Part shown: positions 40,601 to 49,448 of the stretch, one piece after another
Numbering within the stretch: the stretch's first letter is position 1
Layout of the letters: every line of letters starts with the position of its first letter
Source of the DNA: Phytopythium helicoides
Lineage: Eukaryota; Oomycota; Peronosporomycetes; Pythiales; Pythiaceae
Assembly (NCBI GenBank): GCA_024867545.1
Contig: JANFNE010000029.1
Location: 186,001-250,000, forward strand
Length of the DNA: 64,000 nt
Reading direction: 5' to 3'
Position numbers and translations under genes: made by a program
Notes under the pieces: generated by a model
The model's input: only the letters and a program-made list of their open reading frames with translations
What the model was told of the DNA's origin: nothing
Database searches by the model: none

Positions 40601-40702
40601 AACAATGTTGGCACTGGCCGGCACGAGGCACCGACCGTCGCGGCCTTCAGCATCCAAGAACGCGCGTAGAGATCTGCTCGAGCGAAACACATGCGTTCCC
40701 AT
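37676..40702 (-). CDS. Exonuclease-like plus SpoIIIAA/Ycf45-type P-loop ATPase fusion
   Basis: Predicted 1008 aa from ATG 40700-40702 (MGTHVF). In-frame codons continue to about 40801, with another ATG at 40777. Residues 1-155 resemble the 3'-5' exonuclease fold of the EXD/egalitarian type (VLDVKRLDK, then LKVLFGVHQAAWWLAKHGL and CVDVQLAF), but the acidic catalytic set looks incomplete. About 200-280 is Pro/Ser-rich with three FSxS-type repeats. The C-terminus has Walker A GPPRSGKTT (about 817), WNELGGGG, Walker B HTLIVDEVE and an AAKERGIRLIVGIQG segment. This is the bacterial SpoIIIAA and plastid Ycf45/R3H-ATPase type. Likely a nucleic-acid-linked ATPase; its role in oomycetes is not known to me. 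Confidence 0.8.
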   Translation of the reverse strand: MGTHVFRSSRSLRAFLDAEGRDGRCLVPASANIVGVHFQMAKLSSMKASNTLFAPTDSKKNEWTLIAVAISAATYTVEKDNTASVENFVLDVKRLDKMLLVNIIRQLLQDKDKLKVLFGVHQAAWWLAKHGLQNFELAKCVDVQLAFEIVNQFGSQLREGVPAECNIFPKLQMIWESALRSQSGITRGVVMKSLFDAQPLPPSTPPPSSFNFSAASESAPRVVPVTGPAPVPTPTAAFSFSAVSNPTPSPSAASMQANCTTASFSVSVPQSVPPPPSPTTIRNAINTPLPHSNMIDEDNDRENLVLMARLFPMLSFEELRFCTHVNIKNTEVKDGAGLYLSTDALKMLSQAMDDWYRLKYQKTASTNGSSMVRNTIDKNTENTPQGFHRKNWLGEAEGSSNNSPKKAVFASPPVFSLGTAMPAQRKSRRIHVSRAKKNKLNPTDIRIPTYAQAPSQFIDTTTNNSTSASAEVRFPSAGDAMTGQEDTVKSHLDSSRKVEVPTDSKSSNSFEFSSLRSSLPSTHMPRHTLESLFRMKKANTSISPPPLIGNALPLYQAHGFDTTALYSEKNNISDLARIEGEPDPMSSKSLLGNGTRTIVADWMSTTLVETATSIRKSLLLVAGMSTLLKPAIFSKTSRRWMEAIKNNGFSSIGFTRINCCKMQSAELFETPPKLPVRVSIDSDSFWSLLPSRVSTLLQSMVGKQLVGITNISINPGGISVTAIPSHLSRWFPMTQEISRTELQFIADQARYRDFPTMGNRVTTRSLHRLGVICAPNATADVTSISIRIGRVVSNQAKLLEDLLISKDHAHRSVLVIGPPRSGKTTLLRDVAKQLRLPPHETYVIDTWNELGGGGDDAIPLEGLGETSTIRCMVTERKQQGSVIRDCIRNHKVHTLIVDEVEFEDDFMALWAAKERGIRLIVGIQGSFASLRKGSKMQTSVTTRMSGVCDLLSQDGHGLFSSIIEMSTDDPTSVKVTPDFESAARNGFGESIIRCYNPATGSICVKPGR

Positions 40703-41283
40703 ACTCTGATTGATACGAGCAAAGCTCAGCAAGACGGCGACTGGTGAGCAAAAATGAATGGCCGGGGTACCCGGCATTGGCGCTGTGGTAAATGGCCACA
40801 AAAACCTCCACTTCTACATTCACCTTTCTCATCACAACGATCGACGTAAACTCCCACTCAACCGGAAAACGTGGAAAAGGAGACGTGAAACTAAATAAAC
40901 CTGTCGTTACGGCAAGAAAGTTACGCAAGTACCGTAAGTTACGCTCTTGAAGACACACCTGTGTCTTCAAGAGCGTAACTTACGGTACTGCCCAATTGAC
41001 AAGCTGGCAGCGCAGTTCATCAGCTTCAAGCGGGTTGCGCGATGCCCTCCCCAGCGATGACAACAGCACTGCATTGACACTTCGTATTGCTTGTTGAAGA
41101 TGCCATAGGAAGGATCTCCAGAGCTCCATCATGAGCCACGGCAAGCTAGTAAAGCGGCCTTTGCCGCTCTGCCTGCATACACGTAAACGGTCATGATGAG
41201 ACAATAGCATGTTTTGAATTGTCAAGCGCCCACTCGCTCTCGAACGGCAACGAACGAAAGCGGCTGCCGACCCTGATCTCCCT
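40703..41283. other. Divergent intergenic region with hairpin
   Basis: About 0.58 kb between the ATPase gene and the Fanzor. It contains the 30-bp perfect inverted repeat at 40928-40989. On the minus strand, TCATTTTTGCTCACC near 40750 could be the ATPase initiator and supports the ATG at 40702. Confidence 0.45.
40928..40989. repeat. Perfect 30-bp inverted repeat (hairpin), 2-nt spacer
   Basis: The left arm 40928-40957 is the exact reverse complement of the right arm 40960-40989, separated by CC. The arms contain CTTGAAGACACA at the centre and AGTACCGTAAGTTACG at the outer end. A nearby GTTACGCAAG and GTTACGGCAAG echo the outer end. It could be a transposon end, a foldback element or a transcriptional hairpin. 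Confidence 0.9.
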
Positions 41284-41299
41284 ACTCACAGTGTAATTT
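41284..41299 (+). promoter_or_regulatory. Possible initiator-like promoter of the Fanzor gene
   Basis: ACTCACAGTGTAATTT resembles the oomycete initiator/FPR layout (CTCA core and AATTT end) just upstream of the ATG at 41306. The match is weak. Confidence 0.35.
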
Positions 41300-41305
41300 G
41301 CCACC

Positions 41306-43445
41306 ATGGCAAACAAGCGCGCTCGATCGGGCAAGGAGGGCGATCCAGGTCCCCGGCGAGGCAGGTCCAAGATCAGACAAGCTGCCGCAGGGCTACGCAG
41401 ATCCACAACGAGTAGAGCTGCTTCCACAAGCCGACGAGGTCGGTCCAAGACAACACGTGCAGCTGGTCCGACATCAGGCGATGCTAAATCTAAAAGGAAG
41501 AAGCGCAGTGTAGAACCACGCAAGCGTCAGTCAATGAGGCGACGAGCCGAAGTCGAAGCTCGTGACGCAGCTAACGCCAAATCCTCGCTCGTGTGCGTCA
41601 AGACGTCGCTCAAGGCGTTTTGCAAGAGCGATGAGGGCATGACTTTGCCGTGGGAGTCCGTGCTGGCGGATATGGACCAGGCCGTGCTGGAGGCTTACGT
41701 CCTCGCCAACATCCACGCCGTGCGGATGTGTCAGCTGGGCGATGCAGTGGAGCCACTCAACCAGGTCTTCTTCTACAGATGCCTATCGTGTGTTTGCAAC
41801 GCCAACTCCACACTCGGGTCTCCTGCATTCCAGCAATCAGTCACGCTGTACAACACTTGGCGAGGTGAGGACGCTCGACGTGCAAGCAACCGGCAGATTA
41901 CCGCTGGGTGGCAGCAGAACGCAGCCCAAATGATGGCCACTAACACCAAGAACGCGATCGTACGCAACTTCTACCGTCGCTTTCACCGTCACATCAAGCG
42001 GGTCTATGACTTGAATGGTGCTGAGGCCTACGTCATGATCAAGAGCATCCTGGACCCTGTCTACAACGGCAACGATACCGAGGTGCAGGCTTGGCGAGAG
42101 CAGATCCCGCGCAACGAGAGCGGCTACTTGTCCGACGAGGCTAACAGATTGCTTCCTCTCACCTACATGATTCTGACCGACATTGAGGAGAGGAATCGCC
42201 GGTTTCAGCATCGACAGGACATCCCAGAGGTCCGCACGTTCAGTCTCCTGCCGACGAAGAATGGGTTCAAGTGCTCGCACTTCAAGATGTGCAAGACGGC
42301 GCTCCGCAGCCTACTTCTACGTGCTGGTGTTCACGTGCCTCCTCTAGGTGACGATTGGAATGCTGTCGCAGACGAATGGTGGCACAGTCTCTTCAATATC
42401 AAGAAGTTTGAAACAGCCAACAAGAAGTTCGCAGGAGAGATCGTGACGGACGGAAAGGCTGTCAGCATTGTCATGCGGAAAACCCATCCGGCGACAGACC
42501 GCCCACTTCGGGAAGAAGACTACGATGTCATGTGGGGCCTAGATCCTAGCAGACGAGATCTGTTTGTAGCAACCAACCAGGACGGCGAGACTATCCACTG
42601 CTCTTCTCGTGAGTTCTACGAGGATGCTCGCTACCACAAGAGCAACCAGAAGATAGCTTGCTGGAAGGAGCGGCGTCCCGACATTTTGATGGCCGAGCGT
42701 CAGATGCCGTCGAAGAAGACCGCGTCGCTCGAGCTGCTGGAAACGTACACACGATACGTTATTCCACGTATGGAAAACCTGCTAGGATTTTCATGGACGA
42801 AGGGATTCCGCAACCTGCGTTTTGGACGGTACATCTTTGCGCAGAAGAAGCTACATGAACTCTGCCGGAGACTGACCCAGCAAGCAGGCAGGCGAACGGT
42901 GGTTGGATTTGGAGATTGGAGCAATACCGATTACTCTGGACTCATCAAGAAGTGCCCCGCGGGGCCGGTCAAGAGACTCGAGCATACATTGAGAAACTAC
43001 TGTCGTATACAACCAATTGATGAGTTTCGCACCAGCAAGCTTCACTCACGTTGCCACCGGCAGCTAGAGTCTCCGCCTTTGCAAGGTCAAGAACAGCAAG
43101 GACAAGGAATGGCGGACGTGGAAGGTTTATAGTGTGCTCCATTGTCGATCCAATGGCTGTTTTGGTACTACTGTGAACCGCGACGTCAACGCCTCGAAGA
43201 ACATGCTGATGCTTCTCTTCTACATGCTCCGTGGTCAACCAAGACCTAACGTTTTTTTGCCGAGCGCCAACTTACCACATCAGGGGCCACAAAGTGTCTG
43301 CAGGTGCGCTCAGCGTTGCCCGCAGATAGCACTGTATACTCAGCCATTGTTACATTTTCACTGGGTTCTATTCCCAGTCATAGTCTTTTATCGTAGGATG
43401 CCGGGCTTACCACGGCCATACCCGCGAGCCGAAGGCGAGTGCTAG
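41306..43445 (+). pseudogene. Fanzor (eukaryotic TnpB-like RNA-guided nuclease), frameshifted
   Basis: The main frame runs 41306-43132 (608 codons). It has a very basic N-terminus, a helical region, RuvC-I at MWGLDPSRRDLFVATNQDG, the region VVGFGDWSNTD followed by KRLEHTL where the rearranged Glu of Fanzors is expected, and half a zinc finger (SKLHSRCH). The second half (LHCRSNGC) and RuvC-III (NRDVNASKN) lie in the +1 frame, open from 43068 to TGA at 43445. A one-base change near 43068-43080 would join them. Fanzors are transposon-carried, guide-RNA-dependent nucleases. As it stands the product lacks the last catalytic Asp, so the copy is dead unless the shift is a sequencing error. Confidence 0.85.
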
Positions 43446-43450
43446 CAATC
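43246..43450 (+). other. Possible Fanzor guide-RNA (omegaRNA) / right-end region
   Basis: In TnpB and Fanzor elements the guide RNA scaffold usually overlaps or follows the 3' end of the ORF and ends at the element boundary. Just after RuvC-III lies a structured GC-rich stretch with short inverted pairs (CGAGCCGAAGGCGAG at about 43426-43440, and CACTGGGTTCTATTCCCAGT at about 43359-43378). Position and structure fit; there is no direct proof. Confidence 0.3.
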
Positions 43451-43899
43451 AAAACCGACTCGAACATATTTTCGGAAAAGAAGGTGTCGGAGGTTTCAAA
43501 ACGTTGTTTCCTGAGAAAGCAGCTCTGGGACGACGTGATTTTGATTGGTCAAAGTCCAAAATCTCTGACTTGATTGGTTGATCGTATTGAGTTCTTCAAC
43601 ATGGTCAAGCTCGGAGGGATCCACATGTTCGCTGACATCTCAACAATCAGAAAGAGGGAGGTGAGTTTATCTAGCATTACTTGATTGAGAGGCAAGTTCG
43701 CTTGAGGATGTTCCATCAGCCGCTCACTTACCTTGGCAGTAAAACAAGTGAACTCAAGTGCACGCAAAATCACAGCTAGTCCTTGTGCCAGTAACGCCGT
43801 GGATGGTGAATATTGATGTTGATGCCTCAACTCGTTGCAGTCACTACCTAAAGCACCTCGCTAACGATGAAGTGCTGTTCCACCTGACAAGTCGATGAG
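43451..43899. other. Intergenic region left of the inverted duplication
   Basis: About 0.45 kb with no supported gene. Confidence 0.4.
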
Positions 43900-44185
43900 A
43901 TCACAGTTTCCAAACCTCACGTGAGAGCAATACAGATCTAACAAGCCATCAAAATCAAGAAAAGAGCTTGCTTCTTAACGCATCATTCGATCAATGGGTT
44001 AGCAATCTACATACAAAGTGGCCGCCCCACTGTAGCAGGCGGAAGGAAACGTTGAGAGTGCGTCGACTGCCACCACAGCAGCGAGCGAGCTCCGTCATGA
44101 CACCAGCACTACAGGTACCAAGACAAACATGTCGATAGCCCAGCTCCACTCCATCAGTGGCAGCAACCAACCACCATCAATAGAC

Positions 44186-45763
44186 TTAGTTGACAGCCGG
44201 CGAACTGACGGCCTTGTAGTCGCCCTCCTTCTTCTCGACACCCTCGCCATTCGACCTCTCCGACAGCTCCTCGAGCGACAGACCCTTGGTCTCCGGCACC
44301 CAGAACGACACAAGCAGACCACAGAAGCAGCACGCCGCGAAGATGTAGAGCACGCCCTTGAGGCCGAAGCTGCCGCGAGCCACGACGGCGAAGCACTGCG
44401 CGGCGATGATGGCGCCGATCTTTCCCGACGCAGCAGACAGACCGTGACCCGTGGAGCGCACAGCCGTGGGGAAGACCTCTGCCGGGATGATGAAGGTGGT
44501 CGAGTTGGGGCCAAAGTTGAAGAAGAACTGCGCGAACGAGTACATGACGACGAAGACGGTCGAGTGGTTCTCCTTGAGCTCGTTGAGGAAGATGGCCATG
44601 AAGAGGAAGAGCAGCGTGAGGCAGGTGAAACCCATGTACTGGATGGGCTTGCGGCCCCACTTGTCGACGAAGTAGACGGTGAACCAGTAGCCCGGCACGG
44701 TACCCGCGAGGTTGATGAGGCACTGGCCGACGGAGCGGTTCCATACGTCGTCAAAGATCTTCTGGTTGCCCGTGGTCGTGGGCGTGCCGTAGCCGATGAA
44801 GCCAAGCACGACCGTCGTGTTGAGCGAGGTGCCGTAGTAGCCAATGTCGAGGAAGAACCAGGCGAGCGCACAACCGAGCAGCACCTTGAGGTTGGCCCAC
44901 TTGTTGAAGTAGGTGCGGAACGAGTAGGAGAAGTTCTGGAAGAAGCCCATCTTGGACGCGCCCGTGTTGTACATGTCGACGGTGGGCTTCTCGGACGCGA
45001 GGAACTGGTTGGCAGCGCGCTCGCCCTGCTCGGCATCGTTGAGCACGTCCATGGCGTAGCGTGGCGTCTCCGGGATCTGTCGGCGCCAGTAGACGGCGGC
45101 GAGCGCCGGGATGGCTCCGAAGGCGGCCATGGAGCGCCAGCAGTAGCCGAGCGACGAGCCGCCGTTCTCGATGATGCTGGTCTTGGCGGCCGAGAGTACG
45201 ATGACGGCCACGAGCGCACCGCAGATGATACCGAAGCCCTGCATGGCGAAGACGGTGGCGATCATGGTACCACGGCGCTTGGAGGACGCGAACTCGCTCG
45301 TGATGACGGCCGAGACGGGGTAGTCGCCGCCCACGCCCACGCCGAGCACGAAGCGCCAGATGCCGAGCAGGATGAGCACGTTGTCAGCCTCGCCGTTGAC
45401 GGGCCAGACGGCGAAGGCGCAGAGCAGTGCGCCGGCGATGAGGATCATGAGCTCGAAGCCGTAGATGCGCTTGCGGCCGAGGATGTCGCCGAGGATGGCG
45501 AAGGTGATCTGTCCGACGGCGTTACCCCACGAGGACGCGGCCTTGACCCATCCGTCTGCGCGCGTGGCGAGGCTGGCCTTGTCGTAGTACTCGTAGGCGA
45601 TCATGGGGACCATGAGGCCGATGACGAAGTTGTCGTACGAGTCGACGAAGAAGCCCGATCCGGCCACGAGGATGGCCTTGAGGTGTGCGCGCGAGAACTT
45701 GGCGCTGTCGAGCGCCTGCAGCGCGTCGAACTTCTTGTCCGACTGCTGCGGGGTCTCGGCCAT
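44186..45763 (-). CDS. Pho84-like inorganic phosphate:H+ symporter, copy 1
   Basis: 525 aa, start MAETPQQSDKKF at ATG 45761-45763; upstream in-frame codons lie beyond the promoter. A 12-helix MFS protein of the PHS family. Diagnostic segments are GSGFFVDSYDNFVIGLM, GVGVGGDYPVSAVITSEF after helix 3, the central loop, FVDKWGRKPIQYMG, and NFGPNSTTFIIPAEVFPTAV with RSTGHGLSAASGKIGAI in the second half. This combination is typical of high-affinity phosphate transporters of fungi and plants (Pho84/PHT1) at the plasma membrane. The product is identical to that of the inverted copy. Confidence 0.93.
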   Translation of the reverse strand: MAETPQQSDKKFDALQALDSAKFSRAHLKAILVAGSGFFVDSYDNFVIGLMVPMIAYEYYDKASLATRADGWVKAASSWGNAVGQITFAILGDILGRKRIYGFELMILIAGALLCAFAVWPVNGEADNVLILLGIWRFVLGVGVGGDYPVSAVITSEFASSKRRGTMIATVFAMQGFGIICGALVAVIVLSAAKTSIIENGGSSLGYCWRSMAAFGAIPALAAVYWRRQIPETPRYAMDVLNDAEQGERAANQFLASEKPTVDMYNTGASKMGFFQNFSYSFRTYFNKWANLKVLLGCALAWFFLDIGYYGTSLNTTVVLGFIGYGTPTTTGNQKIFDDVWNRSVGQCLINLAGTVPGYWFTVYFVDKWGRKPIQYMGFTCLTLLFLFMAIFLNELKENHSTVFVVMYSFAQFFFNFGPNSTTFIIPAEVFPTAVRSTGHGLSAASGKIGAIIAAQCFAVVARGSFGLKGVLYIFAACCFCGLLVSFWVPETKGLSLEELSERSNGEGVEKKEGDYKAVSSPAVN

Positions 45764-45816
45764 TGTGTTTGCTGGTCCGCTGGCTGGTGAGCTGCTTGTG
45801 GTGCGGGGGACTTGGC

Positions 45817-45832
45817 GAATTGCAGAGTGAGC
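45817..45832 (-). promoter_or_regulatory. Initiator/FPR core promoter of phosphate transporter copy 1
   Basis: The minus strand reads GCTCACTCTGCAATTC, near-consensus, 54 nt upstream of the ATG. It is the last shared element before the inverted arms diverge at 45837. Confidence 0.7.
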
Positions 45833-45837
45833 GAGCG

Positions 45838-47796
45838 AACCGGAGCCGTCAGCGCAGACCAATTGAACGGAGACCGAGCAGGTTAACGGGCAGGCGTCGG
45901 GCTTGCCCATACTGCCGCGAGCCGTCCATCCCCAGCAGGTTTAAGTCGCTAGCGACGTCTTGAGCTCAGTATGGATCGCGTGACGCCTAACTGGCTGCAT
46001 GCAGCGAGGACGAGATTCGCTCCATCCGATCGAATCTCCGCCCGTATCACCTGATACCGGCGAACGACCCCACCGGCTCACGGAACCACTGGCTCTCAGT
46101 ATGCCAATGTGGCGTACCGTAGGGACTTCGGAACCCGCGGACGCGCCACACGGCGACTCGCCCAAGATGCAGTCGCCTGCCTCGAACCCCATGGAGCCTC
46201 TTGCTCTTCACTGGACGCCATCATCTCACTGAGAGAGGGGGCGAGTCCCGCTCTCATGGCGCCTCCCTCATGGCCTCATGAGCAGATCCACGCCTCGCCC
46301 GTGCTCAAGTGGCGGTGAAGTGTTCTGCTCGGAAGCTTTGCTCGGCGTTAATCTCGGGAATTAAACGAGGTGTCGTCGTGGACAGAGCGGGCTCATGGAG
46401 ACCGTGAGTCGCTCCATGTGCGGCGCATGGCAGGGCAAGCCGCTTAATCCCGCGAGCCCCACAGCGTTTTAATTCGGCACTTGGCTGAGATGGGAACCTG
46501 CATAACCGCGCGATTGTATGGGGAATTGTATGGTTGTGCGTAGACGGGGCGAGATTCAACGAGATTCGTCAGATTAAAATGACGTGGCGGGCTCAAGTTG
46601 AAGCGCGCGGCGCGAATCTGCGGGTGCTGACGCATATCGAGGCGCAGTAGCGCGAATCTCCAGCGGCCGAACCGGATGTCACGCGGTGTCGAAATTGCGT
46701 TTTGCCACTTGCTTCCTGTAAATGTGTGACGGCGTCCTGGAGCTGCTGCAGCTCAATGAAATCGTGCGGACGCGGACGTCGTGGGCGCTTCGGCTCCTGC
46801 GAGAGCATGGTGGAGCTCGATTTGCTTCGAGTTGAGAGATAGAGACCGTCACTCAGCCGCGAGTTGCGGTGCGACGGCGGCGTGCGGTGCCGCCGATCGG
46901 TTCGCCGTGTCTGTTGACTCGTCGGGGGTTCTGGTGCATGCGCATCGCCTTCGAAGTTTGTGCGGGTGCAGCTCTCTCTGGCAGGAGCCACTGGACATCC
47001 TGATGATCCGGCCAGTTGGTAGGCTGTAGAGCTGCGAGCAGCCGATGGTCGACGCTAAGGAGAGTCGTTCGGAGGGGAATGCTGCTGTACGGTACTGCTG
47101 GCCCACGGCAAGAAGTGTAAAACAGCTCTTTAGTCGTTATCGATAACGCTCTGCACTAGTGGTCATGACCTTGATAATCTCAATTGGCTGTGAAGAAAAG
47201 GAGTCGTGCTGCTGTTGACATGTATCGTTAACCTAACACATCTCGCCGCATTGCATCGGCAGCACTGTGAGCTGGGCAGTCGTTCGATCGAAGCCGAGCT
47301 TCCAGGCGAACACCCAGGCAGCACATAGTCATTAGGTGGTGCATGTGATGGAGGGAGCCATGAAGGATCTGCTTCTCGTGTGATTGCGTGAAGCGTCTGT
47401 ACGTATCAATGCAGGCTGCGGTTCGCGACTCCCACTTGCATCTCGACTGCACCCTCAACTGCGCGGAAAGTGGTCGTTATCGCCGGCGCACTTCGCCTCT
47501 GTGCCCTTCTTTCGCAGCCTCGGCGCTTAATACCGCCCCAAAATTAATGCCCGCGTGCAGGAAAGCGGCCAGGCCGCGCCATAGGCCAGGCCGCCAATAT
47601 CACTCGGCCGAGATTCAGCCGCCCCGACGAATCTTGCAGGGTCATGGGCGATTGGATGCAAATGCACGGAACCGCACGTCGCTGTGCTCAGGCGACTTAC
47701 AAGGAGATGGACTTGAGGTCACTGAGGCGGGTCGTAGACGAGTCCAATGTAGCTGCATAAAGACATCGTGCATTGGCGTCGGTCGCCACGTCCCAA
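45838..47796. other. Spacer of the inverted duplication (shared divergent upstream region)
   Basis: 1959 bp unique DNA between the arms. It must hold the upstream control elements of both divergent transporter genes. A possible 71-codon minus-strand frame starting MLSQEPKRPRRPRP near 46807 is basic and protein-like, but I see no promoter or family match. No other gene is supported. Confidence 0.5.
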
Positions 47797-47801
47797 CGCT
47801 C

Positions 47802-47817
47802 TCTCACTCTGCAATTC
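47802..47817 (+). promoter_or_regulatory. Initiator/FPR core promoter of phosphate transporter copy 2
   Basis: TCTCACTCTGCAATTC lies 53 nt upstream of the ATG at 47871 and mirrors the site of the other copy. The arm boundary is only five bases further upstream, so the core promoter was duplicated but distal sequence was not. Confidence 0.65.
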
Positions 47818-47870
47818 GCCAAGTCCCCCGCACCACAAGCAGCTCACCAGCCAGCGGACCAGCAAACACA

Positions 47871-49448
47871 ATGGCCGAGACCCCGCAGCAGTCGGACAAG
47901 AAGTTCGACGCGCTGCAGGCGCTCGACAGCGCCAAGTTCTCGCGCGCACACCTCAAGGCCATCCTCGTGGCCGGATCGGGCTTCTTCGTCGACTCGTACG
48001 ACAACTTCGTCATCGGCCTCATGGTCCCCATGATCGCCTACGAGTACTACGACAAGGCCAGCCTCGCCACGCGCGCAGACGGATGGGTCAAGGCCGCGTC
48101 CTCGTGGGGTAACGCCGTCGGACAGATCACCTTCGCCATCCTCGGCGACATCCTCGGCCGCAAGCGCATCTACGGCTTCGAGCTCATGATCCTCATCGCC
48201 GGCGCACTGCTCTGCGCCTTCGCCGTCTGGCCCGTCAACGGAGAGGCTGACAACGTGCTCATCCTGCTCGGCATCTGGCGCTTCGTACTCGGCGTGGGCG
48301 TGGGCGGCGACTACCCCGTCTCGGCCGTCATCACGAGCGAGTTCGCGTCCTCCAAGCGCCGTGGTACCATGATCGCCACCGTCTTCGCCATGCAGGGCTT
48401 CGGCATCATCTGCGGTGCGCTCGTGGCCGTCATCGTACTCTCGGCCGCCAAGACCAGCATCATCGAGAACGGCGGCTCGTCGCTCGGCTACTGCTGGCGC
48501 TCCATGGCCGCCTTCGGAGCCATCCCGGCGCTCGCCGCCGTCTACTGGCGCCGACAGATCCCGGAGACGCCACGCTACGCCATGGACGTGCTCAACGATG
48601 CCGAGCAGGGCGAGCGCGCTGCCAACCAGTTCCTCGCGTCCGAGAAGCCCACCGTCGACATGTACAACACGGGCGCGTCCAAGATGGGCTTCTTCCAGAA
48701 CTTCTCCTACTCGTTCCGCACCTACTTCAACAAGTGGGCCAACCTCAAGGTGCTGCTCGGTTGTGCGCTCGCCTGGTTCTTCCTCGACATTGGCTACTAC
48801 GGCACCTCGCTCAACACGACGGTCGTGCTTGGCTTCATCGGCTACGGCACGCCCACGACCACGGGCAACCAGAAGATCTTTGACGACGTATGGAACCGCT
48901 CCGTCGGCCAGTGCCTCATCAACCTCGCGGGTACCGTGCCGGGCTACTGGTTCACCGTCTACTTCGTCGACAAGTGGGGCCGCAAGCCCATCCAGTACAT
49001 GGGTTTCACCTGCCTCACGCTGCTCTTCCTCTTCATGGCCATCTTCCTCAACGAGCTCAAGGAGAACCACTCGACCGTCTTCGTCGTCATGTACTCGTTC
49101 GCGCAGTTCTTCTTCAACTTTGGCCCCAACTCGACCACCTTCATCATCCCGGCAGAGGTCTTCCCCACGGCTGTGCGCTCCACGGGTCACGGTCTGTCTG
49201 CTGCGTCGGGAAAGATCGGCGCCATCATCGCCGCGCAGTGCTTCGCCGTCGTGGCTCGTGGCAGCTTCGGCCTCAAGGGTGTGCTCTACATCTTCGCGGC
49301 GTGCTGCTTCTGTGGTCTGCTTGTGTCGTTCTGGGTGCCGGAGACCAAGGGTCTGTCGCTCGAGGAGCTGTCGGAGAGGTCGAATGGCGAGGGTGTCGAG
49401 AAGAAGGAGGGCGACTACAAGGCCGTCAGCTCGCCGGCTGTCAACTAA
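47871..49448 (+). CDS. Pho84-like inorganic phosphate:H+ symporter, copy 2
   Basis: 525 aa, start MAETPQQSDKKF at 47871. The frame extends upstream to 47388, but that part lies outside the duplicated arm and upstream of the core promoter, so it is not coding. The protein sequence is the same as copy 1, while the DNA differs by a handful of silent changes. The two genes are transcribed away from each other. Identical product with different distal promoter halves suggests dosage increase or different regulation. Confidence 0.93.
   Translation: MAETPQQSDKKFDALQALDSAKFSRAHLKAILVAGSGFFVDSYDNFVIGLMVPMIAYEYYDKASLATRADGWVKAASSWGNAVGQITFAILGDILGRKRIYGFELMILIAGALLCAFAVWPVNGEADNVLILLGIWRFVLGVGVGGDYPVSAVITSEFASSKRRGTMIATVFAMQGFGIICGALVAVIVLSAAKTSIIENGGSSLGYCWRSMAAFGAIPALAAVYWRRQIPETPRYAMDVLNDAEQGERAANQFLASEKPTVDMYNTGASKMGFFQNFSYSFRTYFNKWANLKVLLGCALAWFFLDIGYYGTSLNTTVVLGFIGYGTPTTTGNQKIFDDVWNRSVGQCLINLAGTVPGYWFTVYFVDKWGRKPIQYMGFTCLTLLFLFMAIFLNELKENHSTVFVVMYSFAQFFFNFGPNSTTFIIPAEVFPTAVRSTGHGLSAASGKIGAIIAAQCFAVVARGSFGLKGVLYIFAACCFCGLLVSFWVPETKGLSLEELSERSNGEGVEKKEGDYKAVSSPAVN

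Larger units (their letters stand above)
43900..45837 (-). repeat. Left arm of 1.94-kb inverted duplication
   Basis: Bases 43900-45837 are the near-exact reverse complement of 47797-49734. Positions in the two arms always add to 93634 (checked at both starts, both stops and both arm ends), so there is no indel. The arm holds a complete phosphate-transporter gene, its core promoter and about 290 bp of 3' flank. Confidence 0.95.

Noticed and set aside
43320..43440. tRNA-like B-box (GGGTTCTATTCCC)
   Set aside because: No matching A-box or cloverleaf could be built around it. The pairing is better read as local hairpins at the Fanzor 3' end.
44129..45790. 553-codon plus-strand open frame (and its mirror at 47844-49505 on the minus strand)
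   Set aside because: Antisense shadow of the GC-rich phosphate-transporter genes. Its composition is Glu/Asp/Arg/Val repeats with no domain, and it exists only because the codon bias of the real gene removes stops.
47388..47870. N-terminal 161-residue extension of transporter copy 2
   Set aside because: Lies outside the duplicated arm and upstream of the core promoter; copy 1 has no such extension.
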